Source: Orthonyx spaldingii | Taxonomy: Eukaryota; Chordata; Aves; Passeriformes; Orthonychidae | Assembly (NCBI GenBank): GCA_013397795.1 | Contig: VZTJ01004195.1 | Span: 569,142 to 633,141 of the forward strand | Reading direction: 5' to 3' | Length of the DNA stretch: 64,000 nucleotides | In this document: positions 13,441 to 25,590 of the stretch, in pieces | How positions within the stretch are numbered: the first letter of the stretch is position 1 | Layout of the letters: every line of letters starts with the position of its first letter | Notes under the pieces: model-generated | What the model saw: the letters and a program-made list of their open reading frames with translations, nothing else | The model's database searches: none | Told to the model about the DNA's origin: nothing | Made by a program: the position numbers and the translations under genes

Positions 13441-14025
13441 GAGAGTGTGAGACTGTGGTAGAAAGAAGTTTTGAAACATGAAACATTTTTGGAAGCTTGT
13501 CAAATTGCCTCTTTATTGTACGAAATTAAAATTGCAGTGAGGAAGAAAATTTTATTAGATTTTTAGAAATGGGAAAGTACTAATATGTTAGTTGATGTTT
13601 CAGTGCTCCAGAAAGCAGGAAAAATCAATTTCTAAAGATTTTACTCTGTAGCCATAAACAGTATTGAGATGCTACCCAACAAATTTATAGTAAATAATAC
13701 AGTAAAAATTAAATACAAACACATACACAAACTAGCACTTTTATGCTCAAAAAATACCAGTGAACACATATCTCTGAGTATTTAAAGTGACTTTATGAGC
13801 TGCAGGTTACTTAGCATTTAGAAACCTGCACACAATGATATAGTTAGAATATCATGTAGAGATGAGTATTTCTGGTAAAGTTCCTGCACAAGTATACATG
13901 CACAGATACTAAGGTTTTGCTTTATGGTTCTGAATAAGGATAGGAACACTAACTTTGGGTTTAGTTTCTCAAAACAAAAGTGCAGTGATTTTCACTCACT
14001 TCTGAAAAAAAGGATTTTTGTCTTT

Positions 14026-14575
14026 TAGATCACGGAACTAAAATATTATTAGAGTTGGAAGGGACCTCTTGAGATGATCCAGTCCAGTCCCCCTGCCAAG
14101 GCAGGGTCAGCTAGAGCAGGTGACACAGGAACATATCCAAGAGGGTTTGGAATGTCTCCAGAGAGGGAGAGTCCATGACCTCCCTGTGCAGCCTGTTCCA
14201 GTTATCTGCCACCCTCAATGTAAAGAATTTCTTACTCATGCTGATATGGAACTTCCTGTATTTTGTTTAGGGACACTGCACCTCGTCCTGTGGCTGGGCT
14301 GACAGCCACAGTCAGCTGGGCTGACACTGAAAAGAGTCTGGCACCATCCTCTTAAAATACCACTTGTCTTTGAGATATTTATATGTGTTAATGAGATGTC
14401 CTCTCAGTCTACTCCTTCAGACTAAACAGGCCCAGCTCCTGCAGTCTCTCCTCACAAGAGAAGTGCTCCAGACCCCAAAGTATCTCTTTTGACCTCTGCT
14501 GGACCCTACCCTGGAGCTTCTTGTCTCTCATGTACTGGGGAGCCAAGAACTGAACTCAGATGCAATACTGTTCTT
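14026..14575 (-). mobile_element. CR1 LINE 3' fragment
   Basis: Reverse-oriented CR1 3' end, recognisable by agagttggaagggacctctt, ccagtccccctgccaaggca, a degenerate taaagaatttctt block, and the ORF2 tail region (actaaacaggcccagctcct, gcagtctctcctcacaag). About 550 bases survive. Near 14288-14325 there is a small internal duplication containing ctgggctgaca. Truncated at the 5' end and non-functional. Confidence 0.92.
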
Positions 14576-15853
14576 TTTAAAGTTTGAGATGTAAAGACTA
14601 CATGGACTCATATAAAACATAGCCATCAAAAGCATGAAAATATATTCTAAAGAGATTGTTAAAATCATTATCAGCATACAGTGCTTAAAGGTAACACAGA
14701 AAGAAAAAACTGATAAAAATAAAAGTTATATTAAATGCAAAAATATGATAATTAGTGCAAAGTCTTTCCTTGTGTGGCTATTTCCAAATGAGATTTATAA
14801 AAATAATTTTTAACGTCTGGTAAAATTAATTTATTTTCTCTGCACTGTCCCTGTAATAGGATTTTCCTTGTTCTTAACTCATTTCCCTCTTGGCTTCCAG
14901 AACTTTATTTTCTTCTATGAGTTTACAGATTAGGAATATAATAAGTATGTCTGAGGCTTTGTAATTAAAAAAATCTGCACTCAGTCAGCAGTCTTTTATT
15001 TCACAACATTTAATTGGCCAGCCCAGTGGCATAAAAGAAATGCACTGAAGTCCTAATTGACAATCCAAAATTTAGGATAGGTGGCAGAATCCCACAGTGT
15101 GTAACTCTGCTTACAAGGCATGCATCATTATTTTTCATGGGTAAATGAAGGTTATAGCACATTCCTAAAAAGTTTTACACATGTACTGAGGTTTGTAGAG
15201 TAGGAGCGTAGGAGTATACCTACTCAAAAGTAAGAGTCGTTTGGGCTATTTCTAAATATTTTTGTTTTATTATAATTGCTTGCAAATGGTCTTTCCTTTG
15301 GAAATAAATACCTATACAACATCTGTTTACAAAAGATTTAAAAACTCATATAATATTATCTTCTAAATCTAGATTAATCAGTTAGTAGATTTGACTTGAA
15401 AGTTGTTATTGATTAAAGTTGCAGTGTACTCAGCCATTTTACTCCTGGCTTCAGTCCAAAATTATTTCATGTTGCTATATCTATATATATTTATTCTTCC
15501 TTAAAAATGTTTAGTATGTAGATGCATATTGCAGAAATAACAGCTCTCCTATACATTATTTCTAATGAAATTTCAGAAAGGCCACCATCATCTAGGGTAG
15601 TGTAAGTCAAATATGAGGTTGACCTATCCAAAAATTGTTCCACTCTTAAATAATAAGCACATTTTAAACCTTCTCAGGCAAAATATTATTATCAAAACTA
15701 TGTTAAAGTAGATTTGACGGTTTTTGCGGTGTTGCCAAGACAATATATCTAAGACACTGGAAAGTTAGATTGGAAGTTATTTGTTCCAAATACAAAACTT
15801 CATATCCTGACTTACTTATTCACGTCTCAATTTTATTTCTTTTGAAGAAGCAA

Positions 15854-15870
15854 TTTTTTTTTTTTTTTTT
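15854..15870. repeat. T17 homopolymer
   Basis: Seventeen consecutive T bases in unique-looking DNA. Confidence 0.85.
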
Positions 15871-16489
15871 AAATGATCATTGCTGTTTATGGCTGCATTG
15901 CTTCTCTTTCTTTCAAAACCTTAAAAGACTTAGTCCTTAAAGTCTTTCTCCTGAAATCTGTCAGCACTGGATCAATTTGATGTGCTAATTCATTTAAATA
16001 ACAATCAAAATCTAAAAGCCTAGTGCAAAGATAAATACTTTTTTCACCTTATTTTCCTCTGAAAGGTTGATTTCGATCATGCTAAATGAGGGTAATGCAA
16101 AAAATTACTCACATGTAAATGCTAAACACTAACAGTACACTAATAACTGCTTTGTTTTTAGAGGAGAGGTTGATTCTGAAAAAACATCAACATTAGAAGA
16201 ATTCACCTAAGCCTGCAAAAAGCTTGGTGTTTACTTAAAATTGTCAGATCATCTACAGTGCCATGCGGAAACATGTAAGTGCTCTGCTCAGAAGCATTTA
16301 AAGTCCTCTAGTTATAGTTCTACTTTTGCTTTCAGTTTTGGATGATACTAAACCAAATTTATTAATTTATTTAATAACAATGGAGGTTTCACGCTTTAGG
16401 AAAGAAAAGGCTGAAACAGTGAAGAAACCTTCTTCATTCTGAAGGAATGAAGGCCAATGAAAGAGCTTATTGTTTTTGGGAACATTTAG

Positions 16490-16680
16490 AAAACTAGGAG
16501 CCAGACTCATCCTCGTGGCACAGTGGTTGAAAGACAGGCTGGTACTAGGGAAATTCCATTTTGATATCAGAAATGTTTCATGGTGATGATACTGAAGTCC
16601 CCAAAAGGGGATTGCCTAGAGAGACTGGGATCCTCACTCTGAGATACTGGATGAAGATCAGCCAGATAAAGGTCATGATA
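16490..16680 (+). mobile_element. Old CR1 LINE 3' remnant
   Basis: A short, strongly diverged stretch in plus orientation. It still shows the CR1 tail order: ggagccagactcatcctc, then ggaaattccattttgatatc, then ggattgcctagagagactgg followed by gagatactggatg. Boundaries are approximate. The match is by pattern to the conserved CR1 3' region and is weaker than for the other copies. Confidence 0.65.
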
Positions 16681-19540
16681 TAAATTATCCCTGCTTCTCA
16701 CAGGTGGATGGTGTGACCACAGTGCTTTCCTACCTAAATTACTAATTCTAGAAACAATATATATGCTTCATTTCCTGACTTCTCATTTTTAGGTAAGTAA
16801 CATATTGATCTAATACTATTTCCTCACATTATTTGGTTTAATAAAGTCCATCTTAAGAACAGCTTTCACAGGAATAGGTACTAGCAACTTTTCCTTTGAT
16901 TTTTTGCAGGGTACAGAACCAGAGACATTTCCTCAAAATACATGTTATTCTAGGGAATCCAGTTAAATCCCACATGAAAGTGAAAATAGAAAGTAATTAG
17001 CATATGCTTTTCTACTCATCCAACTCCCCAAAATGATATCCTTCCCAAAAGAGCTGTAGACAATAATTAGCTATCTAGAATCTCATCAATTTGTATACTT
17101 GTGGTTTTAAAAGTTAACTTCCGTTTTCACTTTAGAACATATGTGAAGATTTCATTAGCAGTAACATCTTTTAACATATAAACAGTGGCACAAGTGCTTC
17201 AAGATTTACTTACAATTACTATACCTTGACATGACCACAGTTCAAATGCAAGTATGTACCAAAACATTAAAGCGTAGTGTCAGAAATCCTATGAGATGAG
17301 TACTTTTCCAAAAGCATGTGTATACTTATATTGTGATTTTCTGTAGTTTCTTGGAAAAGTCCTATAGCTAAGCTATGACAAAGACAGAAGATACTCTCTA
17401 GGTCAAACATAAAAGAAATTCATTTAGCACTAGTGAACCTGGTAAACTTTGAATAAAATAAGGACTTCATTCCTATTGTTTGCAGTGATCTCAGCTTTGT
17501 GGGAAAGTCGTAAGTATGCAAAACCACATAGAGTTCCGTCATAATGTGTAATTTATATCTATGCTAGTGCATAGACGTGTTACTGTAGAAGTCATGCTAT
17601 AGACTGTACATTCTCTCCAAACTTCTCTAGCTAAGAAATACCCACTGACACAAAATCCACTGGAAGTAATGTAATGAGACATTGTAGTAGAGCTTTCTGC
17701 CCTCTTGGTGCTCATCGAATGGCAATGGACAGGAGCTAAAACACAGTGGGTTTGTGAAAAGCCTTGATCAAATTACACAGCTTGCAGTCTTTGAAACAGC
17801 TTCTGAGCAGCAGTTTATAAGTATGCATTGGAACAAAGAATTTTTTGTCAAAAAAATGTCATCAGGCACTCAAGCTAGGAGATTGAACTTTGTTCCTATT
17901 TTTGATCTTGATTCTGAAAATCATTAATTCCAAATTCAAATGTGCATTTTGTAGCAAGGACCTTCCTCCTTTTGATGATGAAAATCTTCCGTGAATTACC
18001 TCTTGGTCAGGGCTTTCTGTAGGAGTCATTCCTGTAATCACATTGCCTGTGAGTCAGCTAGTATGCTGGATATCATCTCAAGCGGCAAGGAAAAAACACC
18101 CAAATGTATGTTAATTCTCAGTGGCATAGTACAATGACTTCATTTTGTCATTTTTGATGATAAAAGGCACTATTTTATGCTTTATTGCAGCATGATGCTT
18201 CTTTCAGATTCCAATGCAGCAGCTACCTTTCTGCTTTCTCATACACTGAAAATTACCCCAAAATCAGTTGTCTGCTTTTAAACCTGTGCTAAGCAAGTTT
18301 ATCCATGAGGAAAAAAAGTCAATTTATTGCATCCACTGAAACCATTATCAATTCTCATCAACTATAACATGAATATAGGTGCCTTACACTCTCGTAACCA
18401 TTTCTTAGACCCTAAAATTAAATTCTACCTTTACCTTTATGTTCCCAACCGGTTCCTTGCTCTGTAATAAATTCTATTTGATTCTTTTTAAGTAAACCGT
18501 CTTACCTTTTCTCTAGAAAAATTGTAATACATTCATTTTCCACAACCATTAACCTCACTTAATGTGTGGTTAGCAACTATTTCAGTCATAGTAAGCAGTC
18601 CAAAAATATATTAATTGCATAGTAATGGTGGTTTATTTACTATTAGGGGGGAAGGTATTTTTCTAAATGGAGAAGATATGTTTTTGTGCTTTAATTTTGT
18701 TTTGGAGTCTTTGGTACTGCAGCCAGGACATGCAGTTGTGTGACCTGAAGTAGAAGCCAGCTTCTCACACCTTCAAAATCCTAAATGCAATGCTGTTTAG
18801 ATAGGAAAGACTACTCATACAGGCTATACCAAAATGTTGTGCTTGTCATTTTGCTCAAGCAGCAACTCCCTTTTTCTTGAAGAGCAAGTTCCCAGCTCAC
18901 ATGTGTCAAATTATACATTTGTCCTTTAATGTTAAGCCAAGCCTAAGTTTTTGGTCTATCCTTTCTTGCACACATAGTTGTCAGATCAAATTACTTGTGT
19001 TGCCTTCCTCCCAGCACATTATCATTATTGTTCTAAAGCTATTTATCACCTTTGTACCATAGTTCTTTATCCCCAACAATTTTCAGATTCTTTTTTGTTA
19101 CTTGGCTTCTTTCGAGTTACCTCTTGATTCACAATTCTTAGCAGCCTTTGTTTTCTTCTATGCAAAGTTTTTTCTTTAATGATATAGTTAGTCCCTAATG
19201 TTTCATCTCATAATTCCTTCTATATAACAAGTGGTCATTTGAAACAGAAGAATGAGTGTCTGCTACTTTTCATGGGGTAAAGAATCACCATGACAACTCT
19301 CCCACACAGCTACTCTTTAAGCTCGCTGGCTGAAGTTGAATTTATAGGTACAGAGAATTCATTACAATTTTTTCTGGGTCTTCACATACTGCCAGAAGGT
19401 AAGTGGAGCACGTTAGGGAGCTTGGAGAAAATACCGTGAAGTTTAATGGCAAAGATGATTTGATCTATTCAATTTGTCTGTAATTATTAAAGTGAAAACC
19501 AACATGTAACTATGATAGTGATACAGTTATTGAATGACAC

Positions 19541-20117
19541 TGTTGTGTGATCTTCATGGTTTAAAATTAGCCAGCAGCTAAGCCCTACGAGTTGCTTGCT
19601 CACTCCCCCACAGTGGGATGGGAGAGAATTAGGGAAGAATAAGTGAGAAAACTCTTGGGTTGAGATAAATACAGTTTAGTAGGTAAAGCAAAAACCACAC
19701 ACGCAAGCAAAATAAAACTGGGAATTCTTTCACCTCTTCCCATAGGCAAACAGGTGTTCAGCCATCCGCTTGAAAGCAGGATTACACAAGTCATGGTTAA
19801 TGGTGAAGATAAATGTCATACCTCTGAGCATTCCCATCTTCCTTCTTCGTTGCTCAGTTTTATATACTGAGCATGTTAATTTACGGAATATCCCTCTGGT
19901 TAGTTTGGACCAGCTGTCCGTCCTGTGTCTCCACACAACTTCTTTTATACTTCCTGCTGACTCAGTGGCAGGGCAGTGAAGTCCTTGGCCATATGTAAGC
20001 CCTGCTCAGCAACAACAGAAACATTTCTACATTATCAACACTGTTCAGTAAAAATCTAAAACATAGTAGGTAGCTACAGTGAAGAAAATTAACTCTACTT
20101 AAGCCAAAATCACAACA
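19541..20117 (-). mobile_element. Solo LTR of an avian ERVL-type endogenous retrovirus
   Basis: A 577-base solo LTR bounded by TGTTGTG at 19541-19547 and CACAACA at 20111-20117, the expected TG...CA ends. The pattern matches a common avian ERVL LTR read in reverse. Markers are agtgggatgggagagaatta, ttgggttgagataaataca, ttttatatactgagcatg, tgagcatgttaatttacgga and gaagaaaattaactctactt. In its own orientation it carries TATATAAA at 19865-19858. No internal viral genes flank it on either side, so it is a solo LTR left by recombination. I see no 5-base direct target duplication. The class is assigned from memory of the family. Confidence 0.82.
19858..19865 (-). promoter_or_regulatory. TATA box of the solo LTR
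   Basis: TATATAAA on the minus strand, within the LTR block CTCAGTATATAAAACTGAG. It sits at the expected place of the LTR core promoter. Present activity is unknown. Confidence 0.5.
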
Positions 20118-20120
20118 GTG

Positions 20121-21351
20121 ATAATATTAGTAGCAGCATACACCTTACTGTTACAGTGTTCAATGAAAATAATGACATTCAGCAGCAAAGAAAGGCACTT
20201 CAAACACTGATGTGATAATTCTGTCACCAGGATTGACTATATTCTACTCCTGAAGAGTATTTTTGCACATAATCCTTCCAAACAATTGTTTTCTCTTTGA
20301 CTGTTTTAGAATACTGTTGTAGCTTTTTGTCTCTTAATAAACAACACAAGAACTTTACGTCAACATCAGGATTTGAGAGGAAAAACAAATATTTTGAATC
20401 ATGGGACCTCAAGATAAAAAATTTCTTTCTGCCCCACTGTCTCCTGGCATCAATGTAAAAAACAATGTTATCTTTGTTTCAAAATATAACTTGCTTTTAG
20501 AAAAAGTCTTGAAAAGGCATTTGTATATTATCTATTGCCTACTATGAAACTCAATTTTGATCTCCAGGGTCTGTTCAATTAAACATGATATGTTAAAACC
20601 AGAATCTTAGCTTTCTATTGTACTAAACAACAACTTCCTTTTATCAGTGTATATTATTGTGTCTATTCTCAGCTGAAGATACTGAAAGTCTGACACAATT
20701 CATAAAAAATGTCAGGATTATTTTTTTCAATGAGGAAAAAGAATACAGTGAATAGAAAAAAGGGGCATTGCAGGTGAGTTCTTCAGTGGTGTAGAAACCA
20801 TCCAGAAAGAATAATTTAAAGGATTCAGCCCAAAGGAAAAAAAGAAATGGAACGAGTAAGGTTAGAGAAATAAAAAAATGGCAGAGCAATAATATTGGGA
20901 GAGAAGGGTAAAAATTTGATGCAAATGATACAAACTTTGCTAACAAATTCAGGCTAAAAGTGCATCTCAAGATAAAAGCCCGTGCTAGATAGAGGTCCGA
21001 ACAGAAGGTGAGAGTCTTCTCTTTCCTTTGATTATCCTTTAAAGTCTGAAAAGGATAGCCTCTGGAAGGTTAATCCTCCCAGACACTGATGAGAGTATAT
21101 ATTGAAGATGGACTGAGATGAACAAACCAAGTCTGGGACAAAGCAAATGCAAGGCCATGTATGTGTTTTAGCACTGCACACTGTAACATACCTTCAGAAG
21201 GATTTTAAACATTGCTATCCTTGCATTGTCTGCTGACAGAGTAGGTAAGTTCAGGCAAGGATTTGTGGGCATGATGAGACAAAACAGTGCAAACTAGAAG
21301 ATGCAGAGGTAGGGGAGGAGTGAGGATTTGTGCTCTTTCACCTGAGCCTCT
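20121..21351. other. No gene seen between the two LTRs
   Basis: No gag-, pol- or env-like frame is recognised, so the two flanking LTRs, which are of different sequence, are not the ends of one provirus. The 108-codon minus-strand ORF at 20644-20970 is Phe/Leu/Ser-rich with no domain. Confidence 0.6.
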
Positions 21352-22037
21352 GTCCTGGGATGATTTTATGATGATGCGTTATTCCCCAAATTGTCTGCTT
21401 TATGCTCAGAAATGGCTGCTGTAGCTCTAAGATGAACCGGGAGCAGGGGCTGGAGCTGGGAAACCAGTGTGGGCTTTGTTCGAGCTCGCTCTCCAGTGTG
21501 CTTGGGCTGCAGCAGGGATTGTTGTTTTGTTGCCTTTGCTGGGTTAGTTTTTGTTAGCTTAGGAAAGAAGCTTCTGGTTTTTACCTTCCCCTGGCCTGGA
21601 GGCTTTTCACCAGCAAATCCTTTCAGCAGCTTTTTGGTTTTTTCTCTTGAACTATTTTGGCTTGGTTTTTTTTTTCTATCCAGGGAGCCTGTAGGGCTGG
21701 CCCTGGCGCCTCTGAACCCCAGGAAAGACCGAGTTAGCAAAAGAAAGGACACTAAAACCCACTAGTTTCACCTGCTGTGAGGAGACCAACGCCAGAGGAT
21801 CAACAGATTTCCCATCTGCTCTGCTCGGCGCTGCTGTGTGAACTCCTTTCCCCCCCGCCAGAGGCAAAGGGGGCACTCGCCATTTTGCATTCCAGACCGT
21901 GCAGTCAGCCTCTGTATTTCTTCCCCGGGCATTTTTGAGTTTCTTTGTTCTGCTTTGGGCGGAGAGTAAGTTTCTGAGAGTTCAATATCTAGCATGTATT
22001 CAATCGTTTTGTGTGCCTTGCGGGCACGCCCTCTTTT

Positions 22038-22066
22038 NNNNNNNNNNNNNNNNNNNNNNNNNNNNN
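22038..22066. other. Assembly gap (29 N)
   Basis: Twenty-nine N bases flanked by ctctttt on the left and ttttttcactttcg on the right, so the gap almost surely replaces a long T homopolymer inside the LTR-like element. The X residues in ORFs across this point come from it. Confidence 0.97.
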
Positions 22067-22188
22067 TTTTTTCACTTTCGCCCACTGGTATTAATTTCTC
22101 TCATTGGCAGAGAAAAGGGAATTACTGAAGCCATTTTCTCTTTAGAGAAAACACTCTTTCCAGAGCATTTCTCTCCTATACTGAATTT

Positions 22189-22242
22189 GTCTCCCATACT
22201 GAGACACTCTCTAATGTCTCCCATACTGAGACACTCTCTAAT
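22189..22242. repeat. 27-base tandem duplication x2
   Basis: Two identical copies of a 27-base unit beginning gtctcccatactgagacac, at 22189-22215 and 22216-22242. They lie at the right end of the LTR-like element or just beyond it. Confidence 0.93.
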
Positions 22243-22265
22243 GAAATATTTCTCTGATAGAGGTA

Positions 22266-24822
22266 AGAAACAGCATGTAAGGCTGCATGGTGTCTTTTGG
22301 TTGCTGCAAACTATGACATAAACTTCAGATGCATCTGAGAATTTGGGAGTCTTCCTCCTCTCTCCTATTATATTCTTTTCTTCACATTCTACAACAAAGT
22401 TTTCAGTGCCAAGGAAAAGTCATAAAAACCATCCAAATTGTCCAGATGTTCAACATATTGTCACCCACTCTATCATGGACATAGCTCTTCAAATTCACTG
22501 TTGTACCAATATAAGCAATGGCCTTAATGATCACTTCCTAAGCCACACCAGTGGTTATCATAGCAAAAATATTTCAATTATAAATATTTTATTTTAAAAA
22601 AATTAGGTTTTCTCTTCTCTTTCTTTCTAACTCCTTCTTAGTCCTGTAAGTTGTCTTGATGAAGATAATATTTGGCAATAATAAAATTGATGCATACTGA
22701 ATGCCCACTGTTCAGTATGTATATCTAACATTGTCTTTAATAATTACTTCATTTTCTCACATTTAAATTTGATCACCTAGGAGACATTTAATATCCATTT
22801 AAGCATTCTTCATATATAAATTCATCTTCTAGCTATTTAAATCTCAACCGAAAGCTGCCTAACTAAACAGATTTCCTCAAGTGATTTTTTGTTCACAAAA
22901 GAGCAGGCTCCTAAAATTTAGTTGTTTTTTTTTTTTAATCAACAAAATATGCAGTTTCATTAACACTTTAAGAAACAAAACAACAAAACCTAAACCAGCC
23001 ACATTAAAAAACCAAATAAACTAGCAAATAAACCCCCAAAACCTAGATACAAAAGGCCTTTGGCTGTCAAAATATGGTAGAGCGTTTACATGTCAGCTTA
23101 GATTTGCAGTTACAAGGGGAAAAGAAAAATTTGCGTATTGTGTAACCACATTTGGATTCTTAAAAGCCTTGATTAGGCAAATGATGTAATAATCTGACTC
23201 ACAGATATAAAATATTCTGTCTGCTTGCTTGGGCATTTGCTTTGGTAGGTGCAGGGAGATGAGAGTGGGTATCAGAATTCAACATCAATTTTTAACCTAT
23301 ACTGAGAAGCAATTTGAAAAGCAGAAACACGACATTGTTTTTAAAAGCAAGTTGTGCATATAACTTCCATAATGCCTTTGAAGAAATCCTCACAGATAAA
23401 GAGAAGACCATGCATGGCCCCAAAAAGATAGGTAATTTTGCTGAACTACCCAATAAAAACCAAAATCAACCAAGCAATCAAACAAAAAACCCCTTAAATA
23501 AAATGGATATTCAGTGACAAAAACATAGTGATTTTTTCTAAAAAACAATGTTACAATTTTTCATAAGACAAAATTTCTGAAAGAGCACTACTTCAGATTC
23601 CAAAAGTCAATTACTAGCAGAATAATGAAAGCTGCAATTAAAATAGATTGGCAGAATGGGGATGGAGGACGCAAATATGATATTTAAAGTCTGTTTTTAT
23701 TTACAGACTAACACATATATAATCTTTGGAGTTAAAATAATTGCTATGTATATTGAAACTGACGTAAATTAAGAACAAGTAAAATAAAATGCAGTGATTT
23801 AGGGCTGCACCACTCAATTTGTCACAACACTAAGTAACATATATGTTCTCACAAGACTGTCATCTAAGAACAGGTATATATAGCTTATAAATAATTAGGA
23901 ATACAGAAAAAAAAAGAATGAACAATGTTTTCCTTTTAACTTTGTACGATGAAGATAGATGCCGAAACTAAGACTGCAGATACTCAAGTGCTGTATGCAA
24001 GTACCTGCTTAGATTTCTTCTATTCTCTCAAATTTATTTGCAATCAGTCAAAAAAGTTCAAAAACATGACTGTAAGTACTGAAGTCAGACCAATATGGTG
24101 ACCATAAATGTTATGTTTCCTTACAAGACCATGCTGTAAATGATATTTTGAGTAGGGAAGACATAAAAAAGTTATGGCCTACATAAAACATTATGGGGCA
24201 CAGTAATATACAAATAAAGGTATAAAAGGGCAGTAAGTTTGAACTAGAACCCATAGAAAGGGATAAAAATTTAAATATTTATAACTGGTCAGTCTACCTA
24301 AGAATATTACAATTATTTAGCTAGTATAAAACACTGATTTTCTTAATATATATGGTTGCCAATAATACACAGAAATAGATGAACAAATTACATGTAATTT
24401 ATTAATTTATTTCACCTCAGTCTTTTTGCAAGATGTTTTCAGTCATTGCAATATTCAAACCCACTAATTATTTCAAGTAATCTGTGAACATACCTATAAA
24501 GATATTCCTGCTTGTGATCAAAAGGTGCTGCTGGGTGAATAAAGATTCAGAAAATGGATCATAGTTTCAAATATATTATAAGAACTGAGATCTTTAGAAT
24601 AGTCTTTGGTTTTATATAAAAACCCCCACATCACAATCTAATAGACTCTGGGAAATAAAGGATAAGTATGTCAGTATTATAGGATTTGAAAAAATATTTT
24701 TTCTCATTTTTGTCTTACAAGCTCTTTTATCACTATTCTGAAAACCTTGTCCTGGTCTCACCAGACATCCTTCTTGTTTACATGATCAAAAATATATATT
24801 CAGTATGCAATGATAGAGAAAA

Positions 24823-24824
<2 letters not shown>
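22266..24824. other. No gene seen
   Basis: AT-rich DNA with short A and T runs. No repeat family or coding exon is recognised. Confidence 0.65.
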
Positions 24825-24872
<48 letters not shown>

Positions 24873-24884
24873 GAGAGAGAGAGT
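24825..24884. repeat. Compound microsatellite (TG)20(TA)n(GA)n
   Basis: Twenty perfect TG units at 24825-24864, followed by a short TA run and then GA units to about 24882. Confidence 0.95.
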
Positions 24885-24954
24885 ATATCACAAACCCCCA
24901 TTTGTTATTACTACATTCTCAATCAAATTCAATGAGTATTTTATTAGTTTTGAT

Positions 24955-25590
24955 GGTTTCTTGAACACTTTCAGGGGTAGTGACTCCACCGCCTCCCTAA
25001 GCAGTCTTTTATAGTACCTGAAAACTCTTCCTATGAAGAAATTCTTCCTGATGTCCAATCTGAACCTGCCCTGGCTTGAGGCCATTTCCTCTGGTCCTGT
25101 CACTAGTTAACTGGGAGAACAAACCCCACCTTGCTGCAACCACCTTTTAGGTATTTGTTGAAAGTGATAAGTCATCCCCTGAGCCTTCTCCAGGTAAAAC
25201 AATCCCAATTGCCATAGCTTCTCCTCACGATTTACTCTTTAGACCCTTCACCAGCTATACCTGGTACCTCACCTGGCTAATGAGGACTGATGATAGATGA
25301 TGGAGAGTGGCCTGGTGAGCTCTTCCTCCAGCTCCCTCAGTACACTTCGGTGAATCCCATACAGTCCCATATACGTATGATTGTCCAAGTTGCACAACAT
25401 TAACTAGTCATTAACTAGTGCCTCCTGGATTGCAGGGGATCTATCCTGCTCCCCATCCCTGTCTGCTAGGGCTGGCTGTCCTGAGGATAACTGGTCTTAC
25501 TGTTAAAGACTGAGACAAAAAACATTAAGTACCTCTGTAATGTTTACTCACCCTCACAGTAATAGCATCTTCTGTATATCCCTGAAGAAC
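24955..25590 (-). mobile_element. CR1 LINE, pre-RT segment joined to 3' region, RT core deleted
   Basis: Plus-strand text gives the complement of the CR1 3' region from 24955 to about 25255 (gaagaaattcttcctgatgt, ccttctccaggtaaaacaat, gacccttcaccagct). It then switches abruptly to the complement of the ORF2 segment just before the reverse transcriptase (ctggctaatgaggactgatg, gtggcctggtgagctcttcc, cagctccctcagtac, actgttaaagactgagac). The RT palm that should lie between them is absent, with the junction near 25257. Both the final 3' motif and the 5' part are missing. Confidence 0.85.

Larger units (their letters stand above)
10191..14025. other. No gene seen
   Basis: Holds the 20-base tandem repeat and hairpin near 10.8 kb, the A-rich duplication at 12.0-12.25 kb and the A-rich tract at 13.4 kb. 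The rest is unique-looking. The Phe-rich minus-strand ORFs at 12042-12381 are translations of the A-rich repeat. Confidence 0.65.
14576..19537. other. No gene seen
   Basis: AT-rich DNA with the T17 run at 15854 and the old CR1 remnant at 16490-16680. Nothing else is recognised. Confidence 0.65.
21352..22265 (+). mobile_element. LTR-like element, probably an avian endogenous retrovirus LTR, interrupted by an assembly gap
   Basis: The sequence from tgtcctgggatgattttatg at 21352 onward differs sharply from its surroundings: richer in G and C, with blocks such as agatgaaccgggagcaggg, gctcgctctccagtgtgctt and cttgcgggcacgccctc. It resembles LTRs common in bird genomes. The TG start is convincing. 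The 3' end is not found, and 22265 is only where the character returns to the flanking AT-rich DNA. No viral coding region is seen; the ORFs at 21366-21752 and 21469-21765 are LTR sequence read through. Orientation is inferred from the TG start. It could instead be another unclassified dispersed repeat. Confidence 0.55.

Noticed and set aside
20644..20970. 108-codon minus-strand ORF with hydrophobic stretches
   Set aside because: Phe/Leu/Ser composition typical of AT-rich DNA; no signal for a real exon and no recognised family.
21366..21765. Overlapping 128- and 98-codon ORFs on opposite strands
   Set aside because: Both lie inside the LTR-like element; no retroviral or host domain is recognisable.
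19541..22265. The two LTRs as the ends of one provirus
   Set aside because: Their sequences differ, their inferred orientations are opposite, and no gag-, pol- or env-like frame lies between them.
24825..24884. Direct repeats considered as a CRISPR-like array
   Set aside because: Microsatellites and two-copy duplications only; no spaced repeats, and the genome is vertebrate.
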